DNA of 64,000 bases from Flavobacterium aquidurense. GTDB lineage: Bacteria > Bacteroidota > Bacteroidia > Flavobacteriales > Flavobacteriaceae. This document shows positions 35,646-43,651 of this stretch, piece after piece. The stretch lies in contig NZ_JRLF01000015.1 of the NCBI RefSeq assembly GCF_001404985.1, positions 1-64,000 on the forward strand, read 5' to 3'. The translations under genes and the position numbers were made by a program. The notes under the pieces are model-generated. The model made no database searches, was not told the origin of the DNA, and saw only the letters and a list, made by a program, of their open reading frames with translations. Numbering within the stretch: the first letter of the stretch is position 1; each line of letters starts with the position of its first letter.

Positions 35646-36299
35646 ATGAAGTTATCACACATCCAGATTCAGACTAATAATATTCAGGAAACTACAGCAT
35701 TTTATAAAAACATTTTAGAACTACCAATTATAGAAAAAACAGCAGAATCAGTTACTATCCAGGCTGGAAATTCTAATTTAAAATTCGTAGAAAAACCTCA
35801 ATTTAACTCTATTTATCACTTTGCATTTAATATTCCGGAAAACAAACTCGATGAAGCTATTGAATGGTGTAAAAGCAAAGTAGATTTAATTTTTATTGAA
35901 GATCAAAAAGTGATTACCAATTTTGAAAACTGGAATGCCAATGCTATTTATTTCTATGATAATAATGGCAATTTGTTAGAATTTATTGCCAGAAATGATC
36001 TTGATAATGCACAAACAGAAGCATTTAGTCCTAAAGCTATTTTAAATATAAGTGAAATAGGAATCGTGAATGAAAATCCTTTAGAACTAGGAAAACAATT
36101 AATCACCCAACATGGATTAGCATTTTTTTCTAAAAATGCCAATAGTGAATTTTTTGCTGCCGTTGGTGATGACGAAGGTTTATTGATTATGGTGAAACCA
36201 AATAGAAACTGGTATCCAACTCAAACACCTTCGGAAAGTAATCCTACTGAAGTTAGTATTGGAAATAACGGAAATTTTATAGAATTATCGTTTTTATAA
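35646..36299 (+). CDS. VOC family protein (glyoxalase/dioxygenase superfamily)
   Basis: A 217-residue protein with an intact N-terminal vicinal-oxygen-chelate module (about 1-115): LSHIQIQTNNIQETTAFYKN, IYHFAFNIPENKLDEAIEW and AIYFYDNNGNLLEFIARND, with His4, His59 and Glu112-type positions as possible metal ligands. The second half (about 130-217) looks like a degenerate second module (ISEIGIVNENPLELGKQL, AAVGDDEGLLIMVKPNRNWYP). No signal peptide. The reaction cannot be assigned; such genes are often annotated as glyoxalase or bleomycin-resistance-like. Confidence 0.85.
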   Translation: MKLSHIQIQTNNIQETTAFYKNILELPIIEKTAESVTIQAGNSNLKFVEKPQFNSIYHFAFNIPENKLDEAIEWCKSKVDLIFIEDQKVITNFENWNANAIYFYDNNGNLLEFIARNDLDNAQTEAFSPKAILNISEIGIVNENPLELGKQLITQHGLAFFSKNANSEFFAAVGDDEGLLIMVKPNRNWYPTQTPSESNPTEVSIGNNGNFIELSFL

Positions 36300-36324
36300 T
36301 TCAGGAAATAAAAATTATAACAGG

Positions 36325-36355
36325 AAGCCTAATTCTAATGAATTGGGCTTTTTTT
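36325..36355 (+). terminator. Terminator of the VOC gene
   Basis: AAGCCTAATTC (36325-36335) pairs with GAATTGGGCTT (36340-36350) with one wobble, followed by a T-run. Confidence 0.75.
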
Positions 36356-36480
36356 ATGTTTCATTTTATAAAATGAAACATAAAACTTTGAAAAATAAAT
36401 ATTTAGAATAAATAACTTTACGTGTTTATTTTCTTATAATTTTCATTTGCCCTTATTCAAACCTTTTAAAAACAATTTCC

Positions 36481-38052
36481 ATGAATTTATTAAAAAAGTT
36501 ACAGCAGAATAAAATAACAATGAAATTGATAGTAGTATTTTTATTGTTATTTGGAATTTCAATAGATGGTCTGGCACAAAAAGACAAATCAAAACCTAAC
36601 ATTCTAATCATCTTTGGTGATGATGTAGGAGTTACAAATGTAAGCGCTTATAGTCGCGGATTAATGGGATTTATGACGCCCAACATCGATAAAATCGGTA
36701 ATGAAGGAGGTGTTTTTATCCAATATTATGCACAACAAAGCTGTACTGCAGGTCGTGCTGCATTAATTACCGGACAATCTCCTTATCGAACCGGATTAAC
36801 AAAAGTGGGATTACCCGGATCACCTGTTGGTTTGCAAAAAGAAGACCCTACTATTGCCGAATTTTTAAAACCATTAGGTTATGTGTGTGGTCAGTTTGGT
36901 AAAAACCACCTTGGAGATCAGGATAAATATCTGCCAACTGAACATGGATTTGATGAATTTTTTGGAAATCTATATCACTTAAATGCTGAAGAAGAACCGG
37001 AAAATCCGGATTATCCAAAAGGAGAAGAATTTAAAAAAGCATTTGGTCCGCGTGGAGTATTAAAAGCTACTGCCGGAGGAAAAGTAGAAGATACTGGGCC
37101 TCTTACTAAAAAAAGAATGGAAACCGTAGATGAAGAATTTTTAGCCGCTGCAAAAGATTTCATTACAAGATCTGCAAAAGCAGGAAAACCTTCCTTTACT
37201 TGGTTTAACAGTACGAGAATGCACGTTTTTACACATCTTAAACCGTCATCTTTAGGAAAAACCGGTCTTGGAACGCAAGCGGACGGAATGGTAGAACATG
37301 ATGCAATGGTTGGCGAACTTTTAAAACTACTAGATGATCTTAAAATTGCTGATAATACAATCGTAATTTGGTCTACTGATAATGGCGCGATGAAAAATCA
37401 ATGGCCTGATGGAGGTTCTTCTCCGTTTCGTTCTGAAAAAGATACCAATTGGGAAGGTGCTTATCGTGCGCCGGCAGTTGTTCGCTGGCCGGGAGTAATT
37501 AAACCCGGAAGCAATTTAACCGGATTATTTTCGGCCGAAGATTGGCTGCCAACTTTAGTAGCTGCGGCCGGAGGCGATCAAAACTTAGTTCAAAGTGCTC
37601 AAAATGGTGTTCAGGAAGGTGGTAAAAACTTCAAAGTACATTTAGATGGATACAATCAATTACCTTATCTAAAAGGACAAACTGGGACAGCACGTCATGA
37701 GTTTATCTATTTTGATGATGATGGTAATTTAGTTGCGTATCGTGATGATCGTTTTAAATATATTTTTCAGGCACAATATGCAAAAGGAATGGAAATATGG
37801 CGTAATCCAATGGTAAAATTAAGAGCGCCTCTTACTATCGATTTATTGGCTGATCCGTACGAATATGCAGTAGATGGTTCTATAGGGTATGAAAAATGGC
37901 TGATAGATCGTGCATTTTTAATTCTGCCAGCCGTATCAAAAGTATCTAAATATCTGGAAACCTATCGTAAATTTCCGCCGCGTCAGGCTCCTGCAACATT
38001 CTCAATAGATGATGTAATTGCAAAATTACCAAAACCGCAAGTTGAACGATAA
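36481..38052 (+). CDS. Exported sulfatase (family S1, arylsulfatase-type)
   Basis: A 523-residue sulfatase with signal peptide ending near GLAQ (residue about 33). The metal site NILIIFGDDVG (about 40-50) is followed by the sulfatase signature SCTAGRAALITGQ, in which Cys88 would be converted to formylglycine; the motif is CxAxR rather than the more usual CxPxR. GQFGKNHLGD near 138 and STDNGAMKNQWPDGG near 299 supply further active-site residues. It hydrolyses sulfate esters in the periplasm or outside; the substrate is unknown, and no sulfatase-maturating enzyme is nearby. A second ATG at 36520 would give a shorter, more conventional signal peptide. Confidence 0.9.
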   Translation: MNLLKKLQQNKITMKLIVVFLLLFGISIDGLAQKDKSKPNILIIFGDDVGVTNVSAYSRGLMGFMTPNIDKIGNEGGVFIQYYAQQSCTAGRAALITGQSPYRTGLTKVGLPGSPVGLQKEDPTIAEFLKPLGYVCGQFGKNHLGDQDKYLPTEHGFDEFFGNLYHLNAEEEPENPDYPKGEEFKKAFGPRGVLKATAGGKVEDTGPLTKKRMETVDEEFLAAAKDFITRSAKAGKPSFTWFNSTRMHVFTHLKPSSLGKTGLGTQADGMVEHDAMVGELLKLLDDLKIADNTIVIWSTDNGAMKNQWPDGGSSPFRSEKDTNWEGAYRAPAVVRWPGVIKPGSNLTGLFSAEDWLPTLVAAAGGDQNLVQSAQNGVQEGGKNFKVHLDGYNQLPYLKGQTGTARHEFIYFDDDGNLVAYRDDRFKYIFQAQYAKGMEIWRNPMVKLRAPLTIDLLADPYEYAVDGSIGYEKWLIDRAFLILPAVSKVSKYLETYRKFPPRQAPATFSIDDVIAKLPKPQVER

Positions 38053-38062
38053 TATTTCATAA

Positions 38063-38099
38063 AATATAAATCCCGAAAATTACTTTAGGGATTTATATT
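38063..38099 (+). terminator. Terminator of the sulfatase gene
   Basis: AATATAAATCCC (38063-38074) and GGGATTTATATT (38088-38099) are perfect twelve-base arms ending in an AT-rich tail. Confidence 0.7.
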
Positions 38100-38109
38100 T
38101 TAAATCGTA

Positions 38110-38139
38110 TTACTGTTTCAAAAAGAGCCTTTATCTTTG
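38110..38139 (+). promoter_or_regulatory. Promoter of the tautomerase gene
   Basis: TTA (38110-38112), a 19-base spacer and TATCTTTG (38132-38139) fit the Bacteroidota promoter, with the -33 triplet one base off consensus. Transcription would start about 20 bases before the ATG. Confidence 0.5.
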
Positions 38140-38163
38140 TTAGTACATCATTAAATCATAAAA

Positions 38164-38562
38164 ATGCCATTCGTTAGAATCAGTTTACCCAAAAAGCTTT
38201 CGTTAGAAACAAAAAATACGATTTCAGAATCTATTCATCATTCTTTAATAGCAGAATTTAATATTCCCAAAGATGATTATTTTCATGTAATTGAAGAACT
38301 GGAACCTCATCAGATAAAATACCCTGAAAGTTACCTTGGTGTTTCACATTCTGATGAAATTATTTATATTCAGATTACCACCGGACAAGGAAGAACTTTA
38401 GAACAGAAGAAGCAATTGTATCATCAAATTGCTACCCGAATTGCTGCATCAACCCAAATTTTGATCAATAATGTAATCATTGTTTTGTTAGAAAATAATG
38501 GTTTGGAAAATTGGTCTTTTGGTAATGGGGAAATTCAGGTACCAACACATTTAAAGAAGTAA
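38164..38562 (+). CDS. Tautomerase family protein
   Basis: A 132-residue protein beginning MPFVRISL; after removal of Met the N-terminal Pro would act as catalytic base, as in 4-oxalocrotonate tautomerases. The YIQITTGQGRTLEQKKQLY segment near residue 68 is characteristic of the larger Tautomerase_2-like members with two beta-alpha-beta units in one chain. The physiological substrate is unknown. It has its own promoter and terminator. Confidence 0.88.
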   Translation: MPFVRISLPKKLSLETKNTISESIHHSLIAEFNIPKDDYFHVIEELEPHQIKYPESYLGVSHSDEIIYIQITTGQGRTLEQKKQLYHQIATRIAASTQILINNVIIVLLENNGLENWSFGNGEIQVPTHLKK

Positions 38563-38575
38563 TTGCATAAAACAG

Positions 38576-38610
38576 AAATCCCAATTCAAACTAATGAATT
38601 GGGATTTTTT
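38576..38610. terminator. Bidirectional terminator
   Basis: AAATCCCAATTC (38576-38587) and GAATTGGGATTT (38596-38607) form a perfect stem followed by T. It separates the convergent tautomerase and P-type ATPase genes. Confidence 0.8.
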
Positions 38611-38626
38611 ATTTAAGTGAAATAAT

Positions 38627-40621
38627 TTAAAACTTCATTTTCTGAATTCTCACTGCATTTAGTATCGCCAATAATGCTACACCAACATCAGCAAAAACGG
38701 CTTCCCACATGGTGGCAAGCCCACCTGCACCCAGAATAAGGACAAAAGCTTTTACGACAAAAGCCAATGTAATATTCTGCCACACGATTTTTTTGGTTTG
38801 TTTCCCAATATTTATTGCCATTGCAATTTTACTTGGTTTATCATCCTGAATTACCACATCGGCAGTTTCAATTGTAGCGTCGCTTCCTAAACCTCCCATT
38901 GCAATTCCTACAGTACTTAGGGCAATAACGGGCGCATCATTTACACCATCGCCCACAAAAGCCACAGTTTCATTTTTAGCTTTAATTTCGTTTAGTTTAT
39001 TTACTTTATCTTCCGGAAGTAAATCCCCGTAAGCATTTGTGATTCCTAATTTATCCGCAACAAATTGTACAACATTCGTTTTATCTCCGCTAAGCATGGT
39101 AACCTTTACGCCTAATGATTTTAGCCTGCTTACCGCTTCTTGTGCATCTTCTTTAATTTCATCTGCAATGGTCAGATATCCGGCAAATTTATTATCATAA
39201 GCAATTGCAATTGTAGTATAAACGACTTCGTTGGGATCTAAATCATATTTTATATTGAATTTATCCATTAATTTAAAGTTCCCTACATGCAGTTCTTTTC
39301 CGTTTATCAGCGCTTTTAAGCCATGTCCTGAAATTTCTTCTACATCTTTTAATTCGATTAAGGCATCAATTTGACCAACATGATTATGAACTGCAGTAGC
39401 AACGGGATGTGTACTTTGACTTTCCAGGGCATTTACCAGTTTTAGAATTTCATTTTTATCAAACCCTTCCTGAATAATAACTTCCTGAACTTTAAAAACA
39501 CCTTCGGTCATGGTTCCGGTTTTATCCATAACTACATTCTGAATAGTTGAAATACTATCCAGAAAATTACTTCCCTTAAACAGGATTCCGTTTTTACTTG
39601 CTGCGCCAATTCCGCCAAAATATCCCAGCGGAATACTAATTACCAATGCACAAGGACATGAAATCACCAAGAATACCAAAGCCCTGTACAGCCAGTCACT
39701 AAAGACATAATTGTCTACAAAAAGCCATGGCAATACGCAAATCGCAATGGCAAGATAGACTACAATTGGCGTATATATCTTGGCAAATTTGCGGATAAAC
39801 AATTCGGCTGGTGCTTTTTTAGTGGTCGCATTTTGTACCATTTCTAAAATCTTAGAAAGTTTACTGTCTTTGTAAGCAGTGGTTACTTTTACAAGTGCAA
39901 TTGTATTACCGTTGATCATTCCGGCCAAAACCGTTTCTCCTTTTATTTTAGTATCAGGTTTGCTTTCGCCCGTTAAGGCAGCGGTGTTAAACGAAGCTGT
40001 ATCTGATAATAATTCTCCATCTAATCCTAATTTTTCTCCTGCTTTAAGCTGAATGACCGATCCTATTGTAACATCAGCAGCTTTTACTTTTGTGGCCACG
40101 TTATTTTCTAAAACATTAACTTCATCAGGACGCTGATCGAGTAAACTTTTAATATTCGATTTTGCACGGCTTACTGCCAATCCCTGAAAGTTTTCTCCAA
40201 TCGTATAAAACAACATAACCGCAACACCCTCAGGATATTCACCAATAGCAAACGCTCCGATTGTAGCAATACACATCAGAAAAAATTCTGAGAAAACATC
40301 GCCTTTCATAATGCTTTCGTACGCTTCTTTCAAAACCGGTAATCCAACAGGGAAATAAGCAACAATATACCAGGCAATTCGAACATAACCCGTGAACCAG
40401 TTTTGCTGAAAATAGTTATCAAGTCCAATGCCTGTAAGCAATAAAACAAATGAGATAATCGCCGGCAAGAACATTTTGAATAATCCTCCTTCGGCATTAT
40501 GTTCGTGATCGTGATCGTGTCCGTCATTTTCGTTATGTACCGGCTCATCATGAGAACAGCAGCAACTGGATTGTTTTGGTTTCTTTATAATTACTTTTTC
40601 TTTTATATGTGTATGTTCCAT
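38627..40621 (-). CDS. Heavy-metal translocating P-type ATPase (Zn/Cd/Pb class)
   Basis: A 664-residue P1B-type ATPase that pumps divalent metal out of the cytoplasm. The phosphorylated Asp366 is in MDKTGTMTEG, the membrane metal site is Cys322-Pro-Cys324 in SCPCALVISIP, and GDGVNDAP near residue 563 closes the P domain; the A domain has LTGESKP. There is no HMA domain; instead the N-terminus carries a CCC motif (SSCCCSHDE) and a His/Asp-rich stretch (GHDHDHEH), a likely zinc- or cadmium-binding tail. It lies 409 bases downstream of a CusBA/TolC-type operon on the same strand, together forming a metal-resistance block. A repeat directly precedes the start codon. Confidence 0.92.
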   Translation of the reverse strand: MEHTHIKEKVIIKKPKQSSCCCSHDEPVHNENDGHDHDHEHNAEGGLFKMFLPAIISFVLLLTGIGLDNYFQQNWFTGYVRIAWYIVAYFPVGLPVLKEAYESIMKGDVFSEFFLMCIATIGAFAIGEYPEGVAVMLFYTIGENFQGLAVSRAKSNIKSLLDQRPDEVNVLENNVATKVKAADVTIGSVIQLKAGEKLGLDGELLSDTASFNTAALTGESKPDTKIKGETVLAGMINGNTIALVKVTTAYKDSKLSKILEMVQNATTKKAPAELFIRKFAKIYTPIVVYLAIAICVLPWLFVDNYVFSDWLYRALVFLVISCPCALVISIPLGYFGGIGAASKNGILFKGSNFLDSISTIQNVVMDKTGTMTEGVFKVQEVIIQEGFDKNEILKLVNALESQSTHPVATAVHNHVGQIDALIELKDVEEISGHGLKALINGKELHVGNFKLMDKFNIKYDLDPNEVVYTTIAIAYDNKFAGYLTIADEIKEDAQEAVSRLKSLGVKVTMLSGDKTNVVQFVADKLGITNAYGDLLPEDKVNKLNEIKAKNETVAFVGDGVNDAPVIALSTVGIAMGGLGSDATIETADVVIQDDKPSKIAMAINIGKQTKKIVWQNITLAFVVKAFVLILGAGGLATMWEAVFADVGVALLAILNAVRIQKMKF

Positions 40622-40630
40622 AAAAAATTT

Positions 40631-40650
40631 GTTTCAGGTTTCAGGTTTTC
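40631..40650 (-). repeat. CTGAAAC low-complexity element before the P-type ATPase
   Basis: Read on the minus strand, GAAAACCTGAAACCTGAAAC ends nine bases before the ATPase start codon. It repeats the wording of the array at 34081-34173. Confidence 0.6.
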
Positions 40651-40773
40651 TTTGTTTCAAGTTTGCCTGTAATAGTTGCTTTAACGGCTATTAAAACACT
40701 TTCTAAATTTACAACTTTTGTTGCAATTGTTTTTAAGTTTGTTTTGATTTCAGTACAATAAATTGAATTGCCT

Positions 40774-40882
40774 CCAGCTTTAGCTGGTAGTTAGAAAAAT
40801 TAATTGAAATGGCTTTAGCCGAAAAACAATTTGGCTAAAGCCTTTTTCATTATCTCTAATTAACCCCAGCTAAAGCTGGGGT
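40774..40882. repeat. Composite palindromic element with GGCTTTAGCC and CCAGCTAAAGCTGG arms
   Basis: Three related inverted repeats lie in a row: CCAGCT/AGCTGG (40774-40787), GGCTTTAGCC/GGCTAAAGCC (40811-40842, followed by five T, a likely terminator on the plus strand) and ACCCCAGCT/AGCTGGGGT (40863-40882). Their arms share the core GCTTTAGC/GCTAAAGC, as expected of a dispersed structured element. The rest of the 40622-41030 gap has no gene. Confidence 0.75.
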
Positions 40883-40989
40883 CTGGTCAATGAGCACTGA
40901 ACATAAAAAATCCTATTATTTTTCTTTTCTTGTCTGATCTCTCTTTATAGAAATAACAAATAGTACGTTAATCACAAGAGAGTAAAAAA

Positions 40990-41023
40990 CTTAGCAGCTT
41001 AGTATCTTAGTAACTAAGCAACT
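40990..41023. repeat. CTTAG-rich low-complexity repeat
   Basis: Five-base CTTAG/CTAAG units spaced by variable bases lie just after the adaptor gene's stop. Similar wording occurs at 57433-57529 and 57848-57867. Confidence 0.6.
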
Positions 41024-41030
41024 AAAAAAA

Positions 41031-42227
41031 TCAATGCCCATGCTCCCCTCCGCCTTTCATTGCCGAAAGCAGGTAAAAAGCACCTTTCGTAACAATTTTT
41101 GCATCTGGATCAATCTTATCTACAAACTTTACTTCTGTAAATCCTAAATCTGTTGTTCCGGGAATGACTTCAATCGCTTTAAAATGAGTTTCTTTTTCAT
41201 GTGTTTTTTCCTCCTCTGATTTGTGTTCTGCATGTTCTTCTTCCTGAACAAAAACAAAATACTTATCTGCGTTTCGAACCACGGCATCTTTTGGCAACGC
41301 AGGAACGGTGGCATTTGTAATGTTGATATTAGCCGAAACGTACATTCCGGGAATCAATCCTTTTGCATCATCTGATTCAATTTTGGCATGAACAGCAACT
41401 GTTTTGCTTTCGTTGGAAAATGATTTATTGATTCCGAAGATTTTTCCTTTTATCGATTTGTTTGATTGATTTGTCAATACAAAATCAATTACCTGTCCAA
41501 TCGAAATTGACCCCAGATCTTTCTCATAAACATTCAGGTCCAAATGCATTTGGCTGTTATCGACCACTTCAAATAATGTGATTCCGGTTTGTGCATAAGC
41601 GCCTTTTGCAATTTTTATATTTCCTACATAACCGCTAATTGGCGCTACAATAGGCACTAGCGAAGTACTTCCTTTTGTGCTTACATGCAATGCATCTAAT
41701 TTGTTTTTTGCTGCTTGTGCACGCGCTCTTTCTGCTGCCAGTTTTGATTTTACTTCCTGAAAAACTTTCCTTGGATTTACATTTTCATCACTCAACGTTT
41801 TCTGTCGATTGTATTCTAATTGCAAATATTCAATATTGGCTGTAGCCGAATGATAATCTTCCTGCATTTCGATAACTTCCAGGTTCTGGATCGTCGCCAA
41901 AACTTTTCCTTTGTTTACAAAAGTCCCTTCGAGAACAAATATATCCTTCACTGTCCCTCCTATCAAAGTCGAAACTTCGGCAGAGTTTTGTGGCGGAACT
42001 GTCGTGTAACCATTTGCTTTTATGACTTTATTCAGATTTCTGTTTTCTACAAATCCAGTCTCAATACCAACCGTTTTATATTGAGATTCGTTTAAGGCTA
42101 CTTCTGTTTGTGGTTTTTCTTCTTCCTCTTTTTCTTCAGCTTTCTTTTCATTGCAGGAAAATAACATAACGCTGCAGACAATAAGCAATAAACCATAAGC
42201 TAATTTTCTTTGCGTCCAGATAGTCAT
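41031..42227 (-). CDS. CusB/CzcB-type RND periplasmic adaptor lipoprotein
   Basis: A 398-residue membrane-fusion protein with lipobox MLFSC (Cys25 from the chosen start), an acidic linker (EKKAEEKEEEEK), the biotinyl-lipoyl-like hairpin domain (TTVPPQNSAEVSTLIGG, ILEVEGTFVNKG-type region near residue 90), a coiled-coil hairpin (about 115-170) and beta-barrel domains. The His-rich C-terminal part (EEEHAEHKSEEEKTHEKETH, and final GGGEHGH) suits metal efflux. I chose ATG at 42227 because it gives a normal signal peptide; ATG at 42260, just after the tolC stop, would add 11 residues. It bridges the CusA-like pump and the TolC channel encoded upstream in the same operon. Confidence 0.9.
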   Translation of the reverse strand: MTIWTQRKLAYGLLLIVCSVMLFSCNEKKAEEKEEEEKPQTEVALNESQYKTVGIETGFVENRNLNKVIKANGYTTVPPQNSAEVSTLIGGTVKDIFVLEGTFVNKGKVLATIQNLEVIEMQEDYHSATANIEYLQLEYNRQKTLSDENVNPRKVFQEVKSKLAAERARAQAAKNKLDALHVSTKGSTSLVPIVAPISGYVGNIKIAKGAYAQTGITLFEVVDNSQMHLDLNVYEKDLGSISIGQVIDFVLTNQSNKSIKGKIFGINKSFSNESKTVAVHAKIESDDAKGLIPGMYVSANINITNATVPALPKDAVVRNADKYFVFVQEEEHAEHKSEEEKTHEKETHFKAIEVIPGTTDLGFTEVKFVDKIDPDAKIVTKGAFYLLSAMKGGGEHGH

Positions 42228-42261
42228 TGTAATTACGGTTAAATTTTCAAGTATATTCATT

Positions 42262-43509
42262 TTAATTGTTTTTGATAGTTGGAAATTGAAGCTCGATAGC
42301 ACTTTGATTAAAGCTATGAGTCGCTTCGGTATATTGTTTTTTAATATCAATTGCCTGATTCAGAAAACTGATATACGACCAATAACTCATATCGCCATTA
42401 GCATAACTTTTTTGTGCTGTATTAATAATTTGATCAGCATATTGCAAACCTTCTTTCTGATAATAATCTAAAGCTTTCTGTTGTTTTTGAAAGTTGTTTT
42501 GCAATTCCTGTTTTTGGAGATTCAGCGTTAGTTTATTTTTATCCAAAGCCAATTGTGATTGCGAAATACTAATTGCCGAAGCTTGAGCTTTTGCTGTATT
42601 TACGCCTCCAAACAACGGAATTTGCAATCCTGCAGTAAATCCCTGAAACAATGATTCAGTATTGATCGTCTGGGCAAAATATCCTAATCCCAGTTTAGGC
42701 GTTCGCATCGCTTTATAGGTATTGGCTTCTTTTTGATAAACCAAAATTTGCTGCTGATAATAATCGTTCATTAAACCTTCTGCTTTCAAATTTTCTTCTT
42801 CTTTTAGAATCGAATACTGCAGCGATATTGTATCATCAGGAACTATATTTTCATCGGTCTGAACAAAAAATTGCAATTGTTTTTGATAAATCGCAAGATC
42901 ATATTCTAATTGGGCTTTCTGCGTTTCGATCTCTTTTACTTTCGCTTTTGCACTAATCACTTCAATATTTCCGCTTTCACCTGTTTGAAAACGCAGTTCT
43001 GCATTCTTTAGGAATTTGGTATAAATTGCATTGAGTTCCGAGTTTAATTTCTGCATCGAAATACCATATAAATATTGGTAATAAGCCAGCGTAACTGCTT
43101 TTTCAATCTCATAAGACGATAAAGCTTTTCGTTTTTCGGCCAGCTTTACCAATTCTTCCTGCAATTGTCTGTTGGCTTTTGTGATGTTTCCTATCGGGAA
43201 AAACTGCTGGACAGAAACGTTATGATCAAAATCGACGCTGTTAAATTGTCCGCCCTGATATTGTACCTGTAGTGGTTCCGGTTGAAATGCCGTTTTCTTT
43301 AGAACCGTTTGTTTTTCTATTTCCTTATCAGCTATTTTTAAATCGATATTATTTGATTTGGCAAGTTCGATTGCTTTCTCTAAACTGATTTTTTCTTGTG
43401 CTTGCGAAATTATACTAGTCAGTAGGAATGCTATTAACCGCAAAGTTCGCAAAGGTAGATTCGCGAAGTTCGCAAAAGGTTTTGTACTTATATTATATAT
43501 TGAGTTCAT
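42262..43509 (-). CDS. TolC family outer-membrane efflux channel
   Basis: A 415-residue outer-membrane factor of the metal-efflux (CusC/CzcC) group, mostly long helices (about 45-400) with the repeated pattern of two half-barrels (ISLEKAIELAKSNNIDLKIA at the start of the first). The signal peptide has an unusually long N-region, whose segment KPFANFANLPLRTLRL is encoded by near-repeats of TTTGCGAACTT and TTCGCGAA, wording that looks like an intergenic repeat. I chose ATG at 43509; ATG at 43539 is an alternative. It sits between the cusA-like and adaptor genes in one operon. Confidence 0.88.
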   Translation of the reverse strand: MNSIYNISTKPFANFANLPLRTLRLIAFLLTSIISQAQEKISLEKAIELAKSNNIDLKIADKEIEKQTVLKKTAFQPEPLQVQYQGGQFNSVDFDHNVSVQQFFPIGNITKANRQLQEELVKLAEKRKALSSYEIEKAVTLAYYQYLYGISMQKLNSELNAIYTKFLKNAELRFQTGESGNIEVISAKAKVKEIETQKAQLEYDLAIYQKQLQFFVQTDENIVPDDTISLQYSILKEEENLKAEGLMNDYYQQQILVYQKEANTYKAMRTPKLGLGYFAQTINTESLFQGFTAGLQIPLFGGVNTAKAQASAISISQSQLALDKNKLTLNLQKQELQNNFQKQQKALDYYQKEGLQYADQIINTAQKSYANGDMSYWSYISFLNQAIDIKKQYTEATHSFNQSAIELQFPTIKNN

Positions 43510-43544
43510 TTTTTTGTTATTTAGTTTATTCAGCCACATTTTTA

Positions 43545-43634
43545 TTTCACGCAGATTTTAAAAAGATTTAAGCCGATAGACGCAGATTATTTTCTAAAAT
43601 TAAATCTGCCTTAATCTGCAGAATCTGCGTGAAA
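43545..43634. repeat. Inverted repeat between cusA-like and tolC genes
   Basis: TTTCACGCAGATT (43545-43557) and AATCTGCGTGAAA (43622-43634) are perfect arms, with further gcagatt/aatctgc copies in the centre. It fills nearly the whole intergenic region inside the operon. Confidence 0.75.
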
Positions 43635-43651
43635 CAAAATCTTTTTCCTCT

